Shown: one piece after another, positions 52,328 to 61,218 of the stretch
Layout of the letters: the number at the start of each line of letters is the position of its first letter
Numbering within the stretch: position 1 is the stretch's first letter
NCBI RefSeq assembly: GCF_002355375.1
Contig: NZ_AP017312.1
Span: 3,322,001-3,386,000, forward strand
Length of the DNA: 64,000 nucleotides
Direction of reading: 5' to 3'
From: Aneurinibacillus soli
Lineage (GTDB): Bacteria > Bacillota > Bacilli > Aneurinibacillales > Aneurinibacillaceae
Position numbers and translations under genes: made by a program
The notes under the pieces: generated by a model
What the model was told of the DNA's origin: nothing
Database searches by the model: none
The model's input: only the letters and a program-made list of their open reading frames with translations

Positions 52328-53536
52328 TCAGAAAAAATCATGCTCCACTTCTGGTTCTGCCGGATCAATCCACAGACTCTCTACATTGTTAACAGCATCT
52401 TCCACCAGCTTCTCGATATCAAGCGGCACTTCACAGCGCTCCGCTACGTCTACTTTCGGCTTTGTTACCGGTGATTTCGGTACGAACACCGTACAGCAGT
52501 CTTCAAACGGCAAAATAGATGTCTCATACGTACCGATCTTATGTGCAATCTCAATGATCTCTTCCTTATCCATTGCCACAAGTGGCCGAATGACCGGTGT
52601 ATCAATCACATGATTAATCGTGTACATGCTCTCCATCGTCTGCGATGCCACCTGCCCGAGACTTTCGCCTGTCGCAATTGCGAGCGCTCCATTCTTCTCA
52701 GCGAGCTTCTCGGCAATACGCATCATAAAACGGCGCATAATCGTAATCGTATAATGTTCTGGACAATGCTTACGAATCTCGGTCTGAATTTCTGTGAACG
52801 GCACAATATGAAGCTTCATGCCTCCGCTGTATTTAGACAGAATCCGTGTCAGATCAACCACTTTCTGTTTTGCCCGCTCCGATGTGAACGGATAGCTGTG
52901 AAAATGTACCCCCTCAATCCGCACACCCCGGCGCATCGTTTTCCATCCAGCAACCGGGCTATCAATTCCACCTGACAACATCAGCATCGCTTTGCCGCCG
53001 CTTCCCGTCGGCAATCCGCCTGCTCCCTTAATGGTACGGCAAGAAATAAACGTACCGTTTGTTCGAATCTCGACAATCAACTCGACATCGGGGTTATGCA
53101 CATCTACTTTCAGGTCTGGCATATTCCGCAGCACATAGCCACCTACATGACGGTTCATCTCCTGCGAACGATGCGGGAACTGCTTATTTGGACGCTTCGT
53201 AATCACTTTAAATGTACGCGGAGCCGGATTAGCATCGAGCATTACCTCAAGCGCTGCTTTTTGAATCACTTCCAGCTCGAACTCTTCGACAAAGCGGACC
53301 GGACTAAACGAATGAATCCCGAAAATATTTTGCAGGCGTTCCGCCACTTTTTCATACGGCTCGCCGTGCAAGGACAAATACAAACGGCCAAACGTACGCT
53401 CTACCTGTACGTTTGGAAATGAGCCTTTTAAGTTTTTCCGAATATTACGGACAAGCTGTGTTTCGAATTCTCCACGATTGCGCTTTTTCAGCGCCAACTC
53501 GCCATAGCGGATTAAAATATGTTCATATTGCATCAT
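52328..53536 (-). CDS. thiI: tRNA 4-thiouridine synthase ThiI
   Basis: 402 residues. N-terminal ferredoxin-like/THUMP domain about 60-165; PP-loop ATPase with LMLSGGIDSPVAGW (about 183-196). There is no C-terminal rhodanese domain, as usual in Bacillales. It makes s4U8 in tRNA, with sulfur from its partner desulfurase. The ATG overlaps the stop of the desulfurase gene (TAATG). Confidence 0.95.
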   Translation of the reverse strand: MMQYEHILIRYGELALKKRNRGEFETQLVRNIRKNLKGSFPNVQVERTFGRLYLSLHGEPYEKVAERLQNIFGIHSFSPVRFVEEFELEVIQKAALEVMLDANPAPRTFKVITKRPNKQFPHRSQEMNRHVGGYVLRNMPDLKVDVHNPDVELIVEIRTNGTFISCRTIKGAGGLPTGSGGKAMLMLSGGIDSPVAGWKTMRRGVRIEGVHFHSYPFTSERAKQKVVDLTRILSKYSGGMKLHIVPFTEIQTEIRKHCPEHYTITIMRRFMMRIAEKLAEKNGALAIATGESLGQVASQTMESMYTINHVIDTPVIRPLVAMDKEEIIEIAHKIGTYETSILPFEDCCTVFVPKSPVTKPKVDVAERCEVPLDIEKLVEDAVNNVESLWIDPAEPEVEHDFF

Positions 53537-54690
53537 TATACCCTCATAATTTTCGCTAGATTTGGTACGATATCTTCGACCGCTGTTAGAAAACAGTCGA
53601 CTTCCGCTTCTATGTTATCCGCACAGAAGCTGACGCGAAGCGCACTCTTCGCGCGTTCTTCATCTACACCTGCCGCAATCAGGACGCGGGAGGGCTTGTT
53701 CTGCTTCGATGAACAGGCTGATCGGGTTGAAACATATATATCGCGCTTCTCAAGTGCATGCAGCACCACTTCTGCCTTCACGCCCGGAAATGAAAAGTTC
53801 ACAATATGCGGTGCCGCACACGCGTCATCTCGTCCTGGACCGTTCACTGCACAATACGCAAGCGGCGTCAAACCGTCAATCAACCGCTGGCGCAGCTTTC
53901 TCATATGCTTTGCGTGGGCGGCTATTTTTTCATGCTGTAAGCGCATCGCTTTTGCCATCGCCACAATGCCTGGCACATTTTCCGTACCGGAGCGAACTCC
54001 ACCTTCCTGTCCTCCTCCGATCACAAGCGGCGACAACTTAAGGCCACGCCGAATATACAGCAATCCGCAACCACGCAGCCCGTGAAACTTATGCGCTGAT
54101 AACGACAGTAAATCCACGCCCCATTGCCCCGGCTTAAGCGATAGCTTACCGAAGCTTTGCACTGCATCCACATGGAAGACGACTTTTGGATAATCTGCCA
54201 ACATCTTGCCGATCTCTTCAATTGGCTGTACAGTTCCAAGCTCACTATTTACATGCATGATGGATACAAGAATCGTATCATCACGCAGCGCTTGCTTCAC
54301 ATCTTCTGGATGCACACGCCCTTTACTATCTGTCGGCACGTACGTAATACTGTATCCCATCTCTTCAAGCTGTCGACACGTTTCATATACAGAAGCATGC
54401 TCAACCTGACTTGTGATAATATGCTTGCCGCGCCCTCGATGCTGCCAGGCAACCCCTTTGAGTGCTGTATTATTACTCTCGGTACCACCAGATGTAAAGA
54501 CGATCTCCCCTGGCTGTACGCTCAAGCAATCCGCAGCTACTTTACGCGCCTGCTCTAACAGCTGAGCTGCTTTCCCACCAAGATCATGCAAAGAGGACGG
54601 ATTGCCAAAGAAACGGCTCGCCGCATCTGCAAACGCGCGAACGACATCCGGATGCGGCTGTGTTGTGGCACTGTTATCAAAATAAATCAT
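53536..54690 (-). CDS. nifZ: Cysteine desulfurase (NifZ/IscS-like) paired with ThiI
   Basis: 384 residues. PLP lysine in SLSAHKFHGLRGCG (about 203), His in EHASVYETC, and active Cys in STRSACSSKQ (about 326). It releases sulfur from cysteine as a persulfide for ThiI; operon order and the 1-bp overlap match the nifZ-thiI pair of Bacillus subtilis. ATG 54690 follows GAAGGAGAAG. The symbol is by context; an IscS name would also be acceptable. Confidence 0.92.
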   Translation of the reverse strand: MIYFDNSATTQPHPDVVRAFADAASRFFGNPSSLHDLGGKAAQLLEQARKVAADCLSVQPGEIVFTSGGTESNNTALKGVAWQHRGRGKHIITSQVEHASVYETCRQLEEMGYSITYVPTDSKGRVHPEDVKQALRDDTILVSIMHVNSELGTVQPIEEIGKMLADYPKVVFHVDAVQSFGKLSLKPGQWGVDLLSLSAHKFHGLRGCGLLYIRRGLKLSPLVIGGGQEGGVRSGTENVPGIVAMAKAMRLQHEKIAAHAKHMRKLRQRLIDGLTPLAYCAVNGPGRDDACAAPHIVNFSFPGVKAEVVLHALEKRDIYVSTRSACSSKQNKPSRVLIAAGVDEERAKSALRVSFCADNIEAEVDCFLTAVEDIVPNLAKIMRV

Positions 54691-54846
54691 TGCTTCTCCT
54701 TCTTTATTGCCAGCTTTTCTTATCTTAGTATAGCCGGAGTGTTTCAGAAAAAATTTCACCCTTTATCATACCATATTTTCTCGCTATAGGAAGTCACAAA
54801 GCATTTCCGATCATATTATTCAATTGTCAAAAAATTCTTTCTTTAT

Positions 54847-54860
54847 TGAAAGCGATTACA
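54847..54860 (+). promoter_or_regulatory. Perfect cre (CcpA) site
   Basis: TGAAAGCGATTACA fits TGWAANCGNTWNCA at all 14 positions. It ends 14 bp before the -35 of the 53-residue gene, a position used for CcpA activation, and lies 160 bp from the divergent nifZ start. Confidence 0.7.
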
Positions 54861-54873
54861 TTAAAAACGGCTA

Positions 54874-54902
54874 TTTACAATACAAAGTACAACTGTTATT
54901 AT
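54874..54902 (+). promoter_or_regulatory. Sigma-A promoter of the 53-residue gene
   Basis: TTTACA (54874-54879), 17-bp spacer, TATTAT (54897-54902). The untranslated leader of about 98 nt holds the hairpin GCCGC-AAGTTAA-GCGGC near 54941. Confidence 0.6.
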
Positions 54903-55007
54903 AATTTTCAACCAATTATAAAAACAAATATAGCCACGCCGCAAGTTAAGCGGCTACTCGCTATACTTATTTTTGTCAGAATATTATAACAAAAGGAGAG
55001 AGTAAAC

Positions 55008-55169
55008 ATGACAGTGATGGTGGAAGTAAAAAAATTAAAACAGATGGAAGAAGAAATTGCACGGCTGCAACGGGAATTACATGCGATGCAATCCGCTCCG
55101 GCGCATGGATTTGAACCGCTTGACTCCGATCGTTTTCTAACAGAAGCATATAACAAATTCCTTCGTTAA
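55008..55169 (+). CDS. 53-residue small coiled-coil protein
   Basis: 53 residues. Residues 5-28 (VEVKKLKQMEEEIARLQREL) form a short coiled coil, followed by an APAHGFEPLDSDRFLTEAYN tail. I recognise no family. It has a strong ribosome site (AAAAGGAGAG), its own promoter, a perfect cre upstream and a terminator immediately after. There is no signal peptide. Probably a small cytosolic adaptor, under carbon-source control by inference. Confidence 0.75.
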   Translation: MTVMVEVKKLKQMEEEIARLQRELHAMQSAPAHGFEPLDSDRFLTEAYNKFLR

Positions 55170-55173
55170 TACC

Positions 55174-55222
55174 GGAACAGGCGGCACTCCCACTCAGGGA
55201 ATGCCGCCTGTTATTGCTCTTT
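55174..55222. terminator. Intrinsic terminator
   Basis: AACAGGCGGCACTCCC and GGGAATGCCGCCTGTT pair (55176-55212), followed after six bases by TTTTTT. Serves the 53-residue gene and, in reverse, the next gene. Confidence 0.85.
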
Positions 55223-55223
55223 T

Positions 55224-55589
55224 TTAGTAAAATGGCCTGAGCACAAGTGTCAGCAACACCGCAACAGCAGACAGCCCCATTGTCCACTGCCCCAGTCCTA
55301 CTGATCCCCGGCGCACCGCCACATACCCGAGTACAAATGCCGAGATGCCGAGAATGAACGGCATCATCAGAAAAGCTAACAGCGCCAGAATCAAACCGAG
55401 TGTTCCCGGAAGAATTCCGCCTTCCTGCCGCACTTCATTCGTTTCCATACCTGCGCTTTGGCCAAACCCACGCTCTGCTCTATGCAAATGTGGTGTTATC
55501 TCACCGGCAATTTCTTCCCGGTACGGATAACGAAAAGGAATAACGTTGTCACGTCGTTTTCGGTGCTTCGCCACCGCTTTATCCCTCAT
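55224..55589 (-). CDS. DUF4190-like small membrane protein
   Basis: 121 residues. A basic N-terminal half (KHRKRRDNVIPFRYPYREE) is followed by two or three hydrophobic helices (LGLILALLAFLMMPFILGISAFVLGYVAVRRGS and GLSAVAVLLTLVL), matching the DUF4190 two-helix pattern. Function unknown. No close operon partner. Confidence 0.7.
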   Translation of the reverse strand: MRDKAVAKHRKRRDNVIPFRYPYREEIAGEITPHLHRAERGFGQSAGMETNEVRQEGGILPGTLGLILALLAFLMMPFILGISAFVLGYVAVRRGSVGLGQWTMGLSAVAVLLTLVLRPFY

Positions 55590-55617
55590 TTCAGCTCAGG
55601 ATCGGATACAAATCACA

Positions 55618-55836
55618 TTACAAACCGCTTTTCGGTCTGAATGTATGACAACACGTACCGCTTGAACTGTCTGCGAGTTCCTTACGATCTGTAGAAACCC
55701 CGATGTCACCAAATTCCTCCGTATAGTTCACCTGTGCGTTCTGATCAATATCAACCATAATGGCACTAGCCGTACAGTCATTGCCTTGCTTCCAGAAGTC
55801 GCAGTTTGATACGCTGCATTTGACGCCCTGTGGCAT
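55618..55836 (-). CDS. DUF1540 protein
   Basis: 72 residues from ATG 55836, which follows GAGGAGGG. Four or five cysteines in the DUF1540 pattern: VKCSVSNCDFWKQGNDCTAS near the start and SGTCCHTF near the end, suggesting a metal site. In spore formers such proteins are often sporulation-associated, but the role is unknown. Confidence 0.85.
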   Translation of the reverse strand: MPQGVKCSVSNCDFWKQGNDCTASAIMVDIDQNAQVNYTEEFGDIGVSTDRKELADSSSGTCCHTFRPKSGL

Positions 55837-55959
55837 GTACAATCCCTCCTCATAAATAACCCCTGAAGAGACGAGACAAACCGTAATAAGCCCCATCCCC
55901 TCATATGTAGATTGCACTGCTGTCCAGTTCGGCATGCTTCCATGTTATTCCCAGCCTGC

Positions 55960-57150
55960 TTAGCTCCTGTTGGCGCAGGTAATGCCAATTCCGGCCAGTA
56001 ATTTACTCCCGACTGCAAGCATCGCTTCATCAATCGTAAAGCGCGGATGATGGTGGCTGTATGCTGCCTCCTCATTACGAATGCCCAAGAAAAAATAAGC
56101 ACCAGGTACCTGCTGCAAGTAGTAGGAGAAGTCCTCTCCTGCCATGCTTGGCACAGCCACATCCACTTTATCCGCTCCCATTATGGTACGCCCCACCTGT
56201 TCTACGATCGCGTTCATCTCCGGGTCGTTGACGACAGACGGATCACCTTTTACATATTCAAACGAAGCGCTTGCTCCAAATGACGCACACGCCCCGTTCA
56301 TCACTCGTTCAATCAAGCCTGGAATCTGCTCCTGGACATCGGGGTGAAAATAACGAACCGTTCCCTGAATCATCGCCGTATCCGGAATAATGTTATACGT
56401 ATCACCCGCATGTATTTGACCCACACTGATTACGGCCGGATAGAGCGGATTTAACGAACGACTTACAACGGTCTGCAATTGGGTAACGAGATGTGCCGCT
56501 ATGACGATCGGGTCTGTTGTCAGATGCGGCATTGAGCCATGTCCTCCGACCCCTTGAATTCGGATCGTAAATGAATCCGATCCTGCCATGATCGGACCCG
56601 GGCATGCTTCCATCCGACCACTGTCTACATTTTGCCACAAATGAAGTCCGAAAATCGCATCCACATCTTCAAGCACACCAGCTTCTACAAGCTCGCGTGC
56701 GCCACCCGGCACCACTTCCTCCGCATGTTGAAACACAAGCTTAATTCGGCCTGCAAAATCACCCGCCAGCGCGACAAGTGCCTTGGCTGCTCCAAGTAAA
56801 ATCGCAGTGTGCCCATCATGGCCGCATGCATGCATCACGCCTGGTGTCTCAGAAGCAAACGGAAGCCCTGTCTCTTCCTCAATCGGAAGGGCATCAATGT
56901 CCGCTCGCAGCGCGACTGTTTTACCGGGGCGATTGCCGTCAATGTAGGCGATCACATCTTTGCCGGTATATGTACTTGTCGTAAGCCCCATACTCTCAAG
57001 CTGCTTTCGAATATAGACTACTGTTTTCGATTCTTGATGTGACAGTTCCGGATAGCGGTGCAGATAGCGGCGCACCTCTGTAATCCACGCTGTCTGCTCG
57101 TTCACCACTGCCTCAATCCGCCCATGTACATCATTTGCTGTCTCTGCCAT
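55960..57150 (-). CDS. M20 family amidohydrolase (N-acyl amino acid/hippurate hydrolase-like)
   Basis: 396 residues. Metal-ligand motifs ADIDALPIEEETGLPFAS, MHACGHDGHTAILLGAAKAL (Cys and His), EEVVPGGARELVEAG and GLHLWQNVDSG fit M20D. The lid/dimerisation domain is about 185-300. It removes acyl groups from N-acyl amino acids; the substrate is unresolved (amhX/yhaA/ykuR-like). ATG 57150 follows GGAGG; ATG 57165 overlaps the ribosome site. It follows an SDR gene by 83 bp in the same direction. Confidence 0.88.
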   Translation of the reverse strand: MAETANDVHGRIEAVVNEQTAWITEVRRYLHRYPELSHQESKTVVYIRKQLESMGLTTSTYTGKDVIAYIDGNRPGKTVALRADIDALPIEEETGLPFASETPGVMHACGHDGHTAILLGAAKALVALAGDFAGRIKLVFQHAEEVVPGGARELVEAGVLEDVDAIFGLHLWQNVDSGRMEACPGPIMAGSDSFTIRIQGVGGHGSMPHLTTDPIVIAAHLVTQLQTVVSRSLNPLYPAVISVGQIHAGDTYNIIPDTAMIQGTVRYFHPDVQEQIPGLIERVMNGACASFGASASFEYVKGDPSVVNDPEMNAIVEQVGRTIMGADKVDVAVPSMAGEDFSYYLQQVPGAYFFLGIRNEEAAYSHHHPRFTIDEAMLAVGSKLLAGIGITCANRS

Positions 57151-57233
57151 AAGAAAAACCTCCATCCGTTTTCTTTAATAGTAGTGGATGGAGGCCCAAT
57201 TGAAAAGCATACAAGGCACATAATCATGAATTT

Positions 57234-57974
57234 TTATAACACAAGACCACCGTCTACAGATAGCACCGCTCCATTAATATAGGAAGAATACTGGGAGGCA
57301 AGGAATACATAGGCGCGCGCGATATCTTCCGCTTCACCCAGGCGTTTAACCGGCACTTTTTCGCGCATCATTTCGAGGATTTTCTCTGGAACAGCATCCA
57401 GCATCGGCGTGCGAATAAAACCAGGTGCGACAGCGTTTACCGTAATGCCTTTATGACCCAATTCTTTTGCCCAAGTCTTGGTCAAGCCAATCACGCCTGC
57501 CTTGGTCGCTGCGTAATTCGTTTGCCCGACATTACCATACAATCCGACGACCGAGGATGTGCTAATAATGCGTCCGTAACCGTTTGCAAGCATAAGTGGG
57601 ATTGCTGCCTGTGTGCATAAATATACACCTGTTAGATTAATGTTAATGACCTGATCCCATTTCTCTTTCGTTAACTTATGCACCATGCCATCGCGTGTAA
57701 TGCCAGCATTGTTAATCAACACATCAAGGCGTCCGGCCAATTCCTGGACTTTCGCTGCCATTTCTTGTACTGAAGTTTCATCCCCAACATTCACTTGAAC
57801 AAAATCGGCTCTACCACCTGTCTCCCGCAACTCCGCCACCGCTTCCGTTCCCTGCGCCTCGTTAATATCTGCTACAATGACATGCGCACCGCGCTCACAC
57901 AGTATACGTGCTGCCGAAAGACCAAGTCCGCTCGCTCCTCCTGTAATGACTGCTGCCTGGTTTTGAAATTCCAT
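57234..57974 (-). CDS. SDR 3-oxoacyl/acetoacetyl-CoA reductase (FabG/PhaB-like)
   Basis: 246 residues. TGGASGLG cofactor motif, NNAGITRDGMVHKLTKEKWDQVININLTGVY, catalytic Ser in ISTSSVVG, YAATK and APGFIRTPMLDAVP. It is close to phaB in pattern (NNAGITRD) and could act on 3-oxoacyl-CoA or -ACP. It is about 6 kb from phaRBC in a separate unit, so a paralogue with a different chain length is possible. Confidence 0.85.
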   Translation of the reverse strand: MEFQNQAAVITGGASGLGLSAARILCERGAHVIVADINEAQGTEAVAELRETGGRADFVQVNVGDETSVQEMAAKVQELAGRLDVLINNAGITRDGMVHKLTKEKWDQVININLTGVYLCTQAAIPLMLANGYGRIISTSSVVGLYGNVGQTNYAATKAGVIGLTKTWAKELGHKGITVNAVAPGFIRTPMLDAVPEKILEMMREKVPVKRLGEAEDIARAYVFLASQYSSYINGAVLSVDGGLVL

Positions 57975-58093
57975 GCAGTTCCCTCCTCCTCTGTTCTTGT
58001 ATAATGTATTCGCCTAGATATAAAATGTGACACATATTGACAAAAATCCAGTAGTGAACATTTACACTTATCCGCAAAGGAGCATGATGCAAT

Positions 58094-58882
58094 ATGAATG
58101 CATGGCACGACAAAATTATCGTGATTACAGGAGCTTCAAGCGGCATCGGCCAAACGACGGCTCTGCTCACAGCACAGCTTGGTGCCATCCCGATACTGCT
58201 CGCCCGCTCTGAAGATGCCCTCGCCACACTAACAGATCGTATTCAGCCTTTGCAGCCGGATGTCTCTTACTATGTTTGTGATGTAACAGATGAAAATCAG
58301 ATCGAGGATGTAGTTAACCGGATTACGGAGCGATACGGCAAAATCGATATCTGGGTGAATAACGCTGGCTACGGTGTGTTTGGCAGTGTGCTTGATGCAC
58401 AAATGGAGGATATCATCGGAATGATGGATGTAAATTATCTTGGTGTTGTTCGCTGCACAAGAGCCATTCTGCCTCATATGAAGAAACGGCAGCAGGGACA
58501 CATCATTAATGTCGCCTCAATCGCAGGAAAGCTGGCCACGCCGAATTCAAGTGCGTATTCTGCCAGCAAATTCGCTGTGATCGGCTACACGCATAGTGTG
58601 CGAGCAGAAGTAAAACCATTCGGTGTATACGTATCTGCTGTAAATCCCGGTCCCGTACGTACTCCGTTTTTCGATCGGGCAGATACAAGCGGAAGCTACC
58701 GCCAGAGTGTAGAGAAATTCATGATTGATCCAGAAACTGTTGCCAGAGGAATTCTGAAGGCAGCCGCAACTGGGCAAGCAGAAGTTACATTGCCCCGTTA
58801 TATGCGAGCCGGTGTTGTACTCCACCATGTATTCCCTCGTCTGTTCGAGAGGCTAATCGGCCCGTTTTTGAATCGGAAATAA
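58094..58882 (+). CDS. Short-chain dehydrogenase
   Basis: 262 residues. TGASSGIG motif, NNAGYGVFGSVLDAQMED, Ser in VASIAG, YSASK and NPGPVRTPFFDRADTSGS. The PGPVRTPFF and C-terminal hydrophobic HHVFPRLFERLIGPFL segment resemble classical SDRs of the YqjQ/DltE type. Substrate unknown. Ribosome site AAAGGAGC at 10-11 nt. Divergent from the SDR at 57974, with a 119-bp intergenic region. Confidence 0.82.
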   Translation: MNAWHDKIIVITGASSGIGQTTALLTAQLGAIPILLARSEDALATLTDRIQPLQPDVSYYVCDVTDENQIEDVVNRITERYGKIDIWVNNAGYGVFGSVLDAQMEDIIGMMDVNYLGVVRCTRAILPHMKKRQQGHIINVASIAGKLATPNSSAYSASKFAVIGYTHSVRAEVKPFGVYVSAVNPGPVRTPFFDRADTSGSYRQSVEKFMIDPETVARGILKAAATGQAEVTLPRYMRAGVVLHHVFPRLFERLIGPFLNRK

Positions 58883-58930
58883 AACACACGAGCATACTAC
58901 GTGTACAGATACAGAAAGGAGTTGAATATT

Positions 58931-59128
58931 ATGGATCGTGTTGCTCTTATTCTTGTTATTATCGGAGCAGTGAACTGGTTGCTTGTCGGCCTGTTCCAGT
59001 GGGATCTGGTGGCAGCTCTATTCAATGGTGAAGGTTCATTCCTAAGCCGTACTATATATTTCCTCGTCGGTCTGGCGGGTCTGTACTGCATCAGCCTGCT
59101 GTTCCGTGAACGTCATACCGCTTCCTAG
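58931..59128 (+). CDS. DUF378 small membrane protein
   Basis: 65 residues, two membrane segments (ALILVIIGAVNWLLVGLFQWDLVAALF and IYFLVGLAGLYCISLLF) with the DUF378 core GAVNWLLVG. Start at 58931 follows AAAGGAG. Function unknown; the family is common in Firmicutes. Confidence 0.9.
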   Translation: MDRVALILVIIGAVNWLLVGLFQWDLVAALFNGEGSFLSRTIYFLVGLAGLYCISLLFRERHTAS

Positions 59129-59134
59129 CCATAC

Positions 59135-59166
59135 CCAAAGCACCGGAATTCCCGGTGCTTTTTTCC
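59135..59166 (+). terminator. Terminator after the DUF378 gene
   Basis: AAAGCACCGG (59137-59146) pairs perfectly with CCGGTGCTTT (59152-59161), then TTTT. Confidence 0.9.
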
Positions 59167-59173
59167 TTAATAA

Positions 59174-59208
59174 TCAAAAGACACACGTTAGCCGGGTGTG
59201 TCTTTTGA
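59174..59208 (-). terminator. Terminator of the 40-residue membrane-protein gene
   Basis: AAAAGACACAC (59176-59186) pairs with GTGTGTCTTTT (59196-59206), with T run on the minus strand. Confidence 0.75.
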
Positions 59209-59252
59209 CTATTACTTTTTTATTCGCCCTTCGCTTCCTTCGGACGATTCAA

Positions 59253-59375
59253 CTATTTGGCACGTTTTTTCTCTTTACTTCCGAGAATTTTCTTATACCA
59301 GAAAAACAAAGCGATAGCACCGAGAAGTAGTACTGTCATTAATACCAAATAAGCAATGGCTTCTACAGTTAACAT
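59253..59375 (-). CDS. 40-residue single-pass membrane protein
   Basis: One membrane helix (AIAYLVLMTVLLLGAIALFF, about residues 6-25) and a strongly basic tail (KKILGSKEKKRAK). Ribosome site AGAAGGAGGG at 7 nt. It starts 63 bp after the permease stop in the same direction, so it is probably co-transcribed. I recognise no named family. Its shape resembles small transporter-associated subunits, but no function is assigned. Confidence 0.75.
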   Translation of the reverse strand: MLTVEAIAYLVLMTVLLLGAIALFFWYKKILGSKEKKRAK

Positions 59376-59438
59376 TGGTATCCCTCCTTCTACCGGTTAG
59401 GTTACCCATTTTACTATCCCATCACACTTTCCATTGCA

Positions 59439-60815
59439 CTACCAGATAAGCACCGCACATACTGTCGCGACAATGAGTCCCAGTATAACAGGAATAAAGT
59501 TGCGGCGTGCTAGTTCCAGAGGGGAAACGCCTACAAAAGCTGCCACCGCAATAAGTGATGACCAGGCTACAATCGTTCCGCCCCCCGACCAGATCGAGCC
59601 CATCTGTCCAACCGCTGCCAGCATAGACGTATCAATGCCGTTCCCGTATGATAACGCACCTGCCAGCGCCCCTGTAATCGGCAGGCCCGCAAACCCGGAG
59701 CCGTCAATACCACAGATCAAGCCAATCAGAAGTACGCTAAATGCGGCAATCCATTCATTTTGTGGAATATACGCTTTCATACTGTCTACAATATCAAATA
59801 AAAAACCAGGCGCTCCATCTCCAAGCACCATAATTGAGTGCTGCTGATCTCCAAGAAAGAAGAACGCGGCAATCGGAATGATAGCACCCATAATTTTGAT
59901 CGCAAATACAAACCCTTCCGACAGTCGTTCTCCCACTGCTTCAAACGCTTTTCCTTTGTGCTTCACACCTACAGCCGCAATCATAATCAGTGCAGCCGTC
60001 CCGCCGATAATCGCGCCCGCATCTCCGCCTTTAATATCGAAGGCAATCATGCCAACTACATCGAGCACAAACAAAAGCACGGTCAGTATCGCAAACCAAC
60101 CCGCATACCGATGTGGTTCCGTATCGTTCGCTCTTTCTTCGCGATGAGAAAGCAATGCAGGTTTTTTTATCGTTTTCCAGATCATAAAATAAGACAGCAC
60201 ACCGGCGACCCCACCAACAATTAACGTAAGCACAATCGATTTAAGCCAGATCGCTGATACAAGCTCCGGTGTCCCGGCCGCTTTTGCCGACAGAGCGGGT
60301 GCCACCTGCATGAGTGCATCTGCCGCCAGCGCCATCCCCTGCCCAGCCAGCGTAATCGCAATCGCTGCTCCCATCGGCGGTAGCCCAGCACGAAGAGCAG
60401 CTGGAAGAAGCACAGCGGCCACCAGTGGAATGGCCGGTGTTGGCCAGAAAGCGGTCGATAATACCGCTGTAACCGCAAACAAAATCCAGTACGCTGCATG
60501 GCCATTGACGATAATGCCCTGCACCGGCGTAATCATTTTGCGATCGGCTCCGATTTCTTTTAACGCATTTAGCATCCCAACCATGAAGGCAATGAGCAAA
60601 ATAATGCTAAACAGTTCTTTGGCTGCCATAATATTGGCGTTATATACCGCCGCCGTACCTGCCAGTATTCCTTCACCAAAGCCGCCTTTATACACCCATC
60701 CGAGCAGGAATGTCGTCAGAATAGATGGAATGATAACGCCTTTGCGAAACAGCATAGCGGCAATGACTGTAACCGCGCCCGCTGCATAAATCATATGTGC
60801 CGCATCCCAATGCAT
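59439..60815 (-). CDS. Ion-transporter-superfamily-like permease (GntP/DcuC-type)
   Basis: 458 residues, about twelve hydrophobic segments in two repeated halves with re-entrant loops (STAFWPTPAIPLVAAVLLPAA and GIDGSGFAGLPITGALAGAL), as in the IT superfamily. It probably exchanges or imports a carboxylate with H+ or Na+; a substrate cannot be read. Start follows AAGGGGG. Downstream, the 40-residue membrane protein looks operonic, and upstream a 39-residue one lies in the same direction. Confidence 0.75.
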   Translation of the reverse strand: MHWDAAHMIYAAGAVTVIAAMLFRKGVIIPSILTTFLLGWVYKGGFGEGILAGTAAVYNANIMAAKELFSIILLIAFMVGMLNALKEIGADRKMITPVQGIIVNGHAAYWILFAVTAVLSTAFWPTPAIPLVAAVLLPAALRAGLPPMGAAIAITLAGQGMALAADALMQVAPALSAKAAGTPELVSAIWLKSIVLTLIVGGVAGVLSYFMIWKTIKKPALLSHREERANDTEPHRYAGWFAILTVLLFVLDVVGMIAFDIKGGDAGAIIGGTAALIMIAAVGVKHKGKAFEAVGERLSEGFVFAIKIMGAIIPIAAFFFLGDQQHSIMVLGDGAPGFLFDIVDSMKAYIPQNEWIAAFSVLLIGLICGIDGSGFAGLPITGALAGALSYGNGIDTSMLAAVGQMGSIWSGGGTIVAWSSLIAVAAFVGVSPLELARRNFIPVILGLIVATVCAVLIW

Positions 60816-60903
60816 ACAGATGCCCCCTTATGGTGCAATTTGTACTTTACCGTATGCATCGAGCCATCATTTGGGCACTGGGCTTTACTTTGTTTAATAA
60901 AAT

Positions 60904-60934
60904 AAAAAGAAGCACTCGATCAGAGTACTTCTAC
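60904..60934 (-). terminator. Terminator of the 39-residue gene
   Basis: AGAAGCACTC (60908-60917) pairs with GAGTACTTCT (60923-60932) with one G-U pair; the minus strand continues with CTTTTTATT. Confidence 0.75.
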
Positions 60935-60953
60935 CGCATCAGTTATGTTTGAT

Positions 60954-61073
60954 CTAATGATTGATGTATTGATACCAAAAAATAGGGATTGAATACACAA
61001 GGAACGTTGTCAACAAGGCGCCAAAAAGTACATACAGATCAGTGATTTTGAACTCAAAATTCATTAAATTCAT
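60954..61073 (-). CDS. 39-residue single-pass membrane protein
   Basis: Short N-terminus (MNLMNFEFKIT), then one hydrophobic helix (LYVLFGALLTTFLVYSIPIF, about 13-32) and WYQYINH. Ribosome site GGCAGGTG at 6 nt, own terminator. No family recognised. It lies about 140 bp upstream of the permease gene, same strand. Small tandem membrane genes around one permease are noteworthy, but the role is unknown. Confidence 0.65.
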   Translation of the reverse strand: MNLMNFEFKITDLYVLFGALLTTFLVYSIPIFWYQYINH

Positions 61074-61218
61074 TTTTGCACCTGCCTTTTTCTTTTATGA
61101 CACATGCTCAGTGTAACAAGGAAATATTTAGGTAATTATCTGAATATGGTTAATGTTTGGTAAATAAAGTTTGAAGGCATGAAGATTTCGGGATTACTCA
61201 TGGTTCATTATCGTATAC

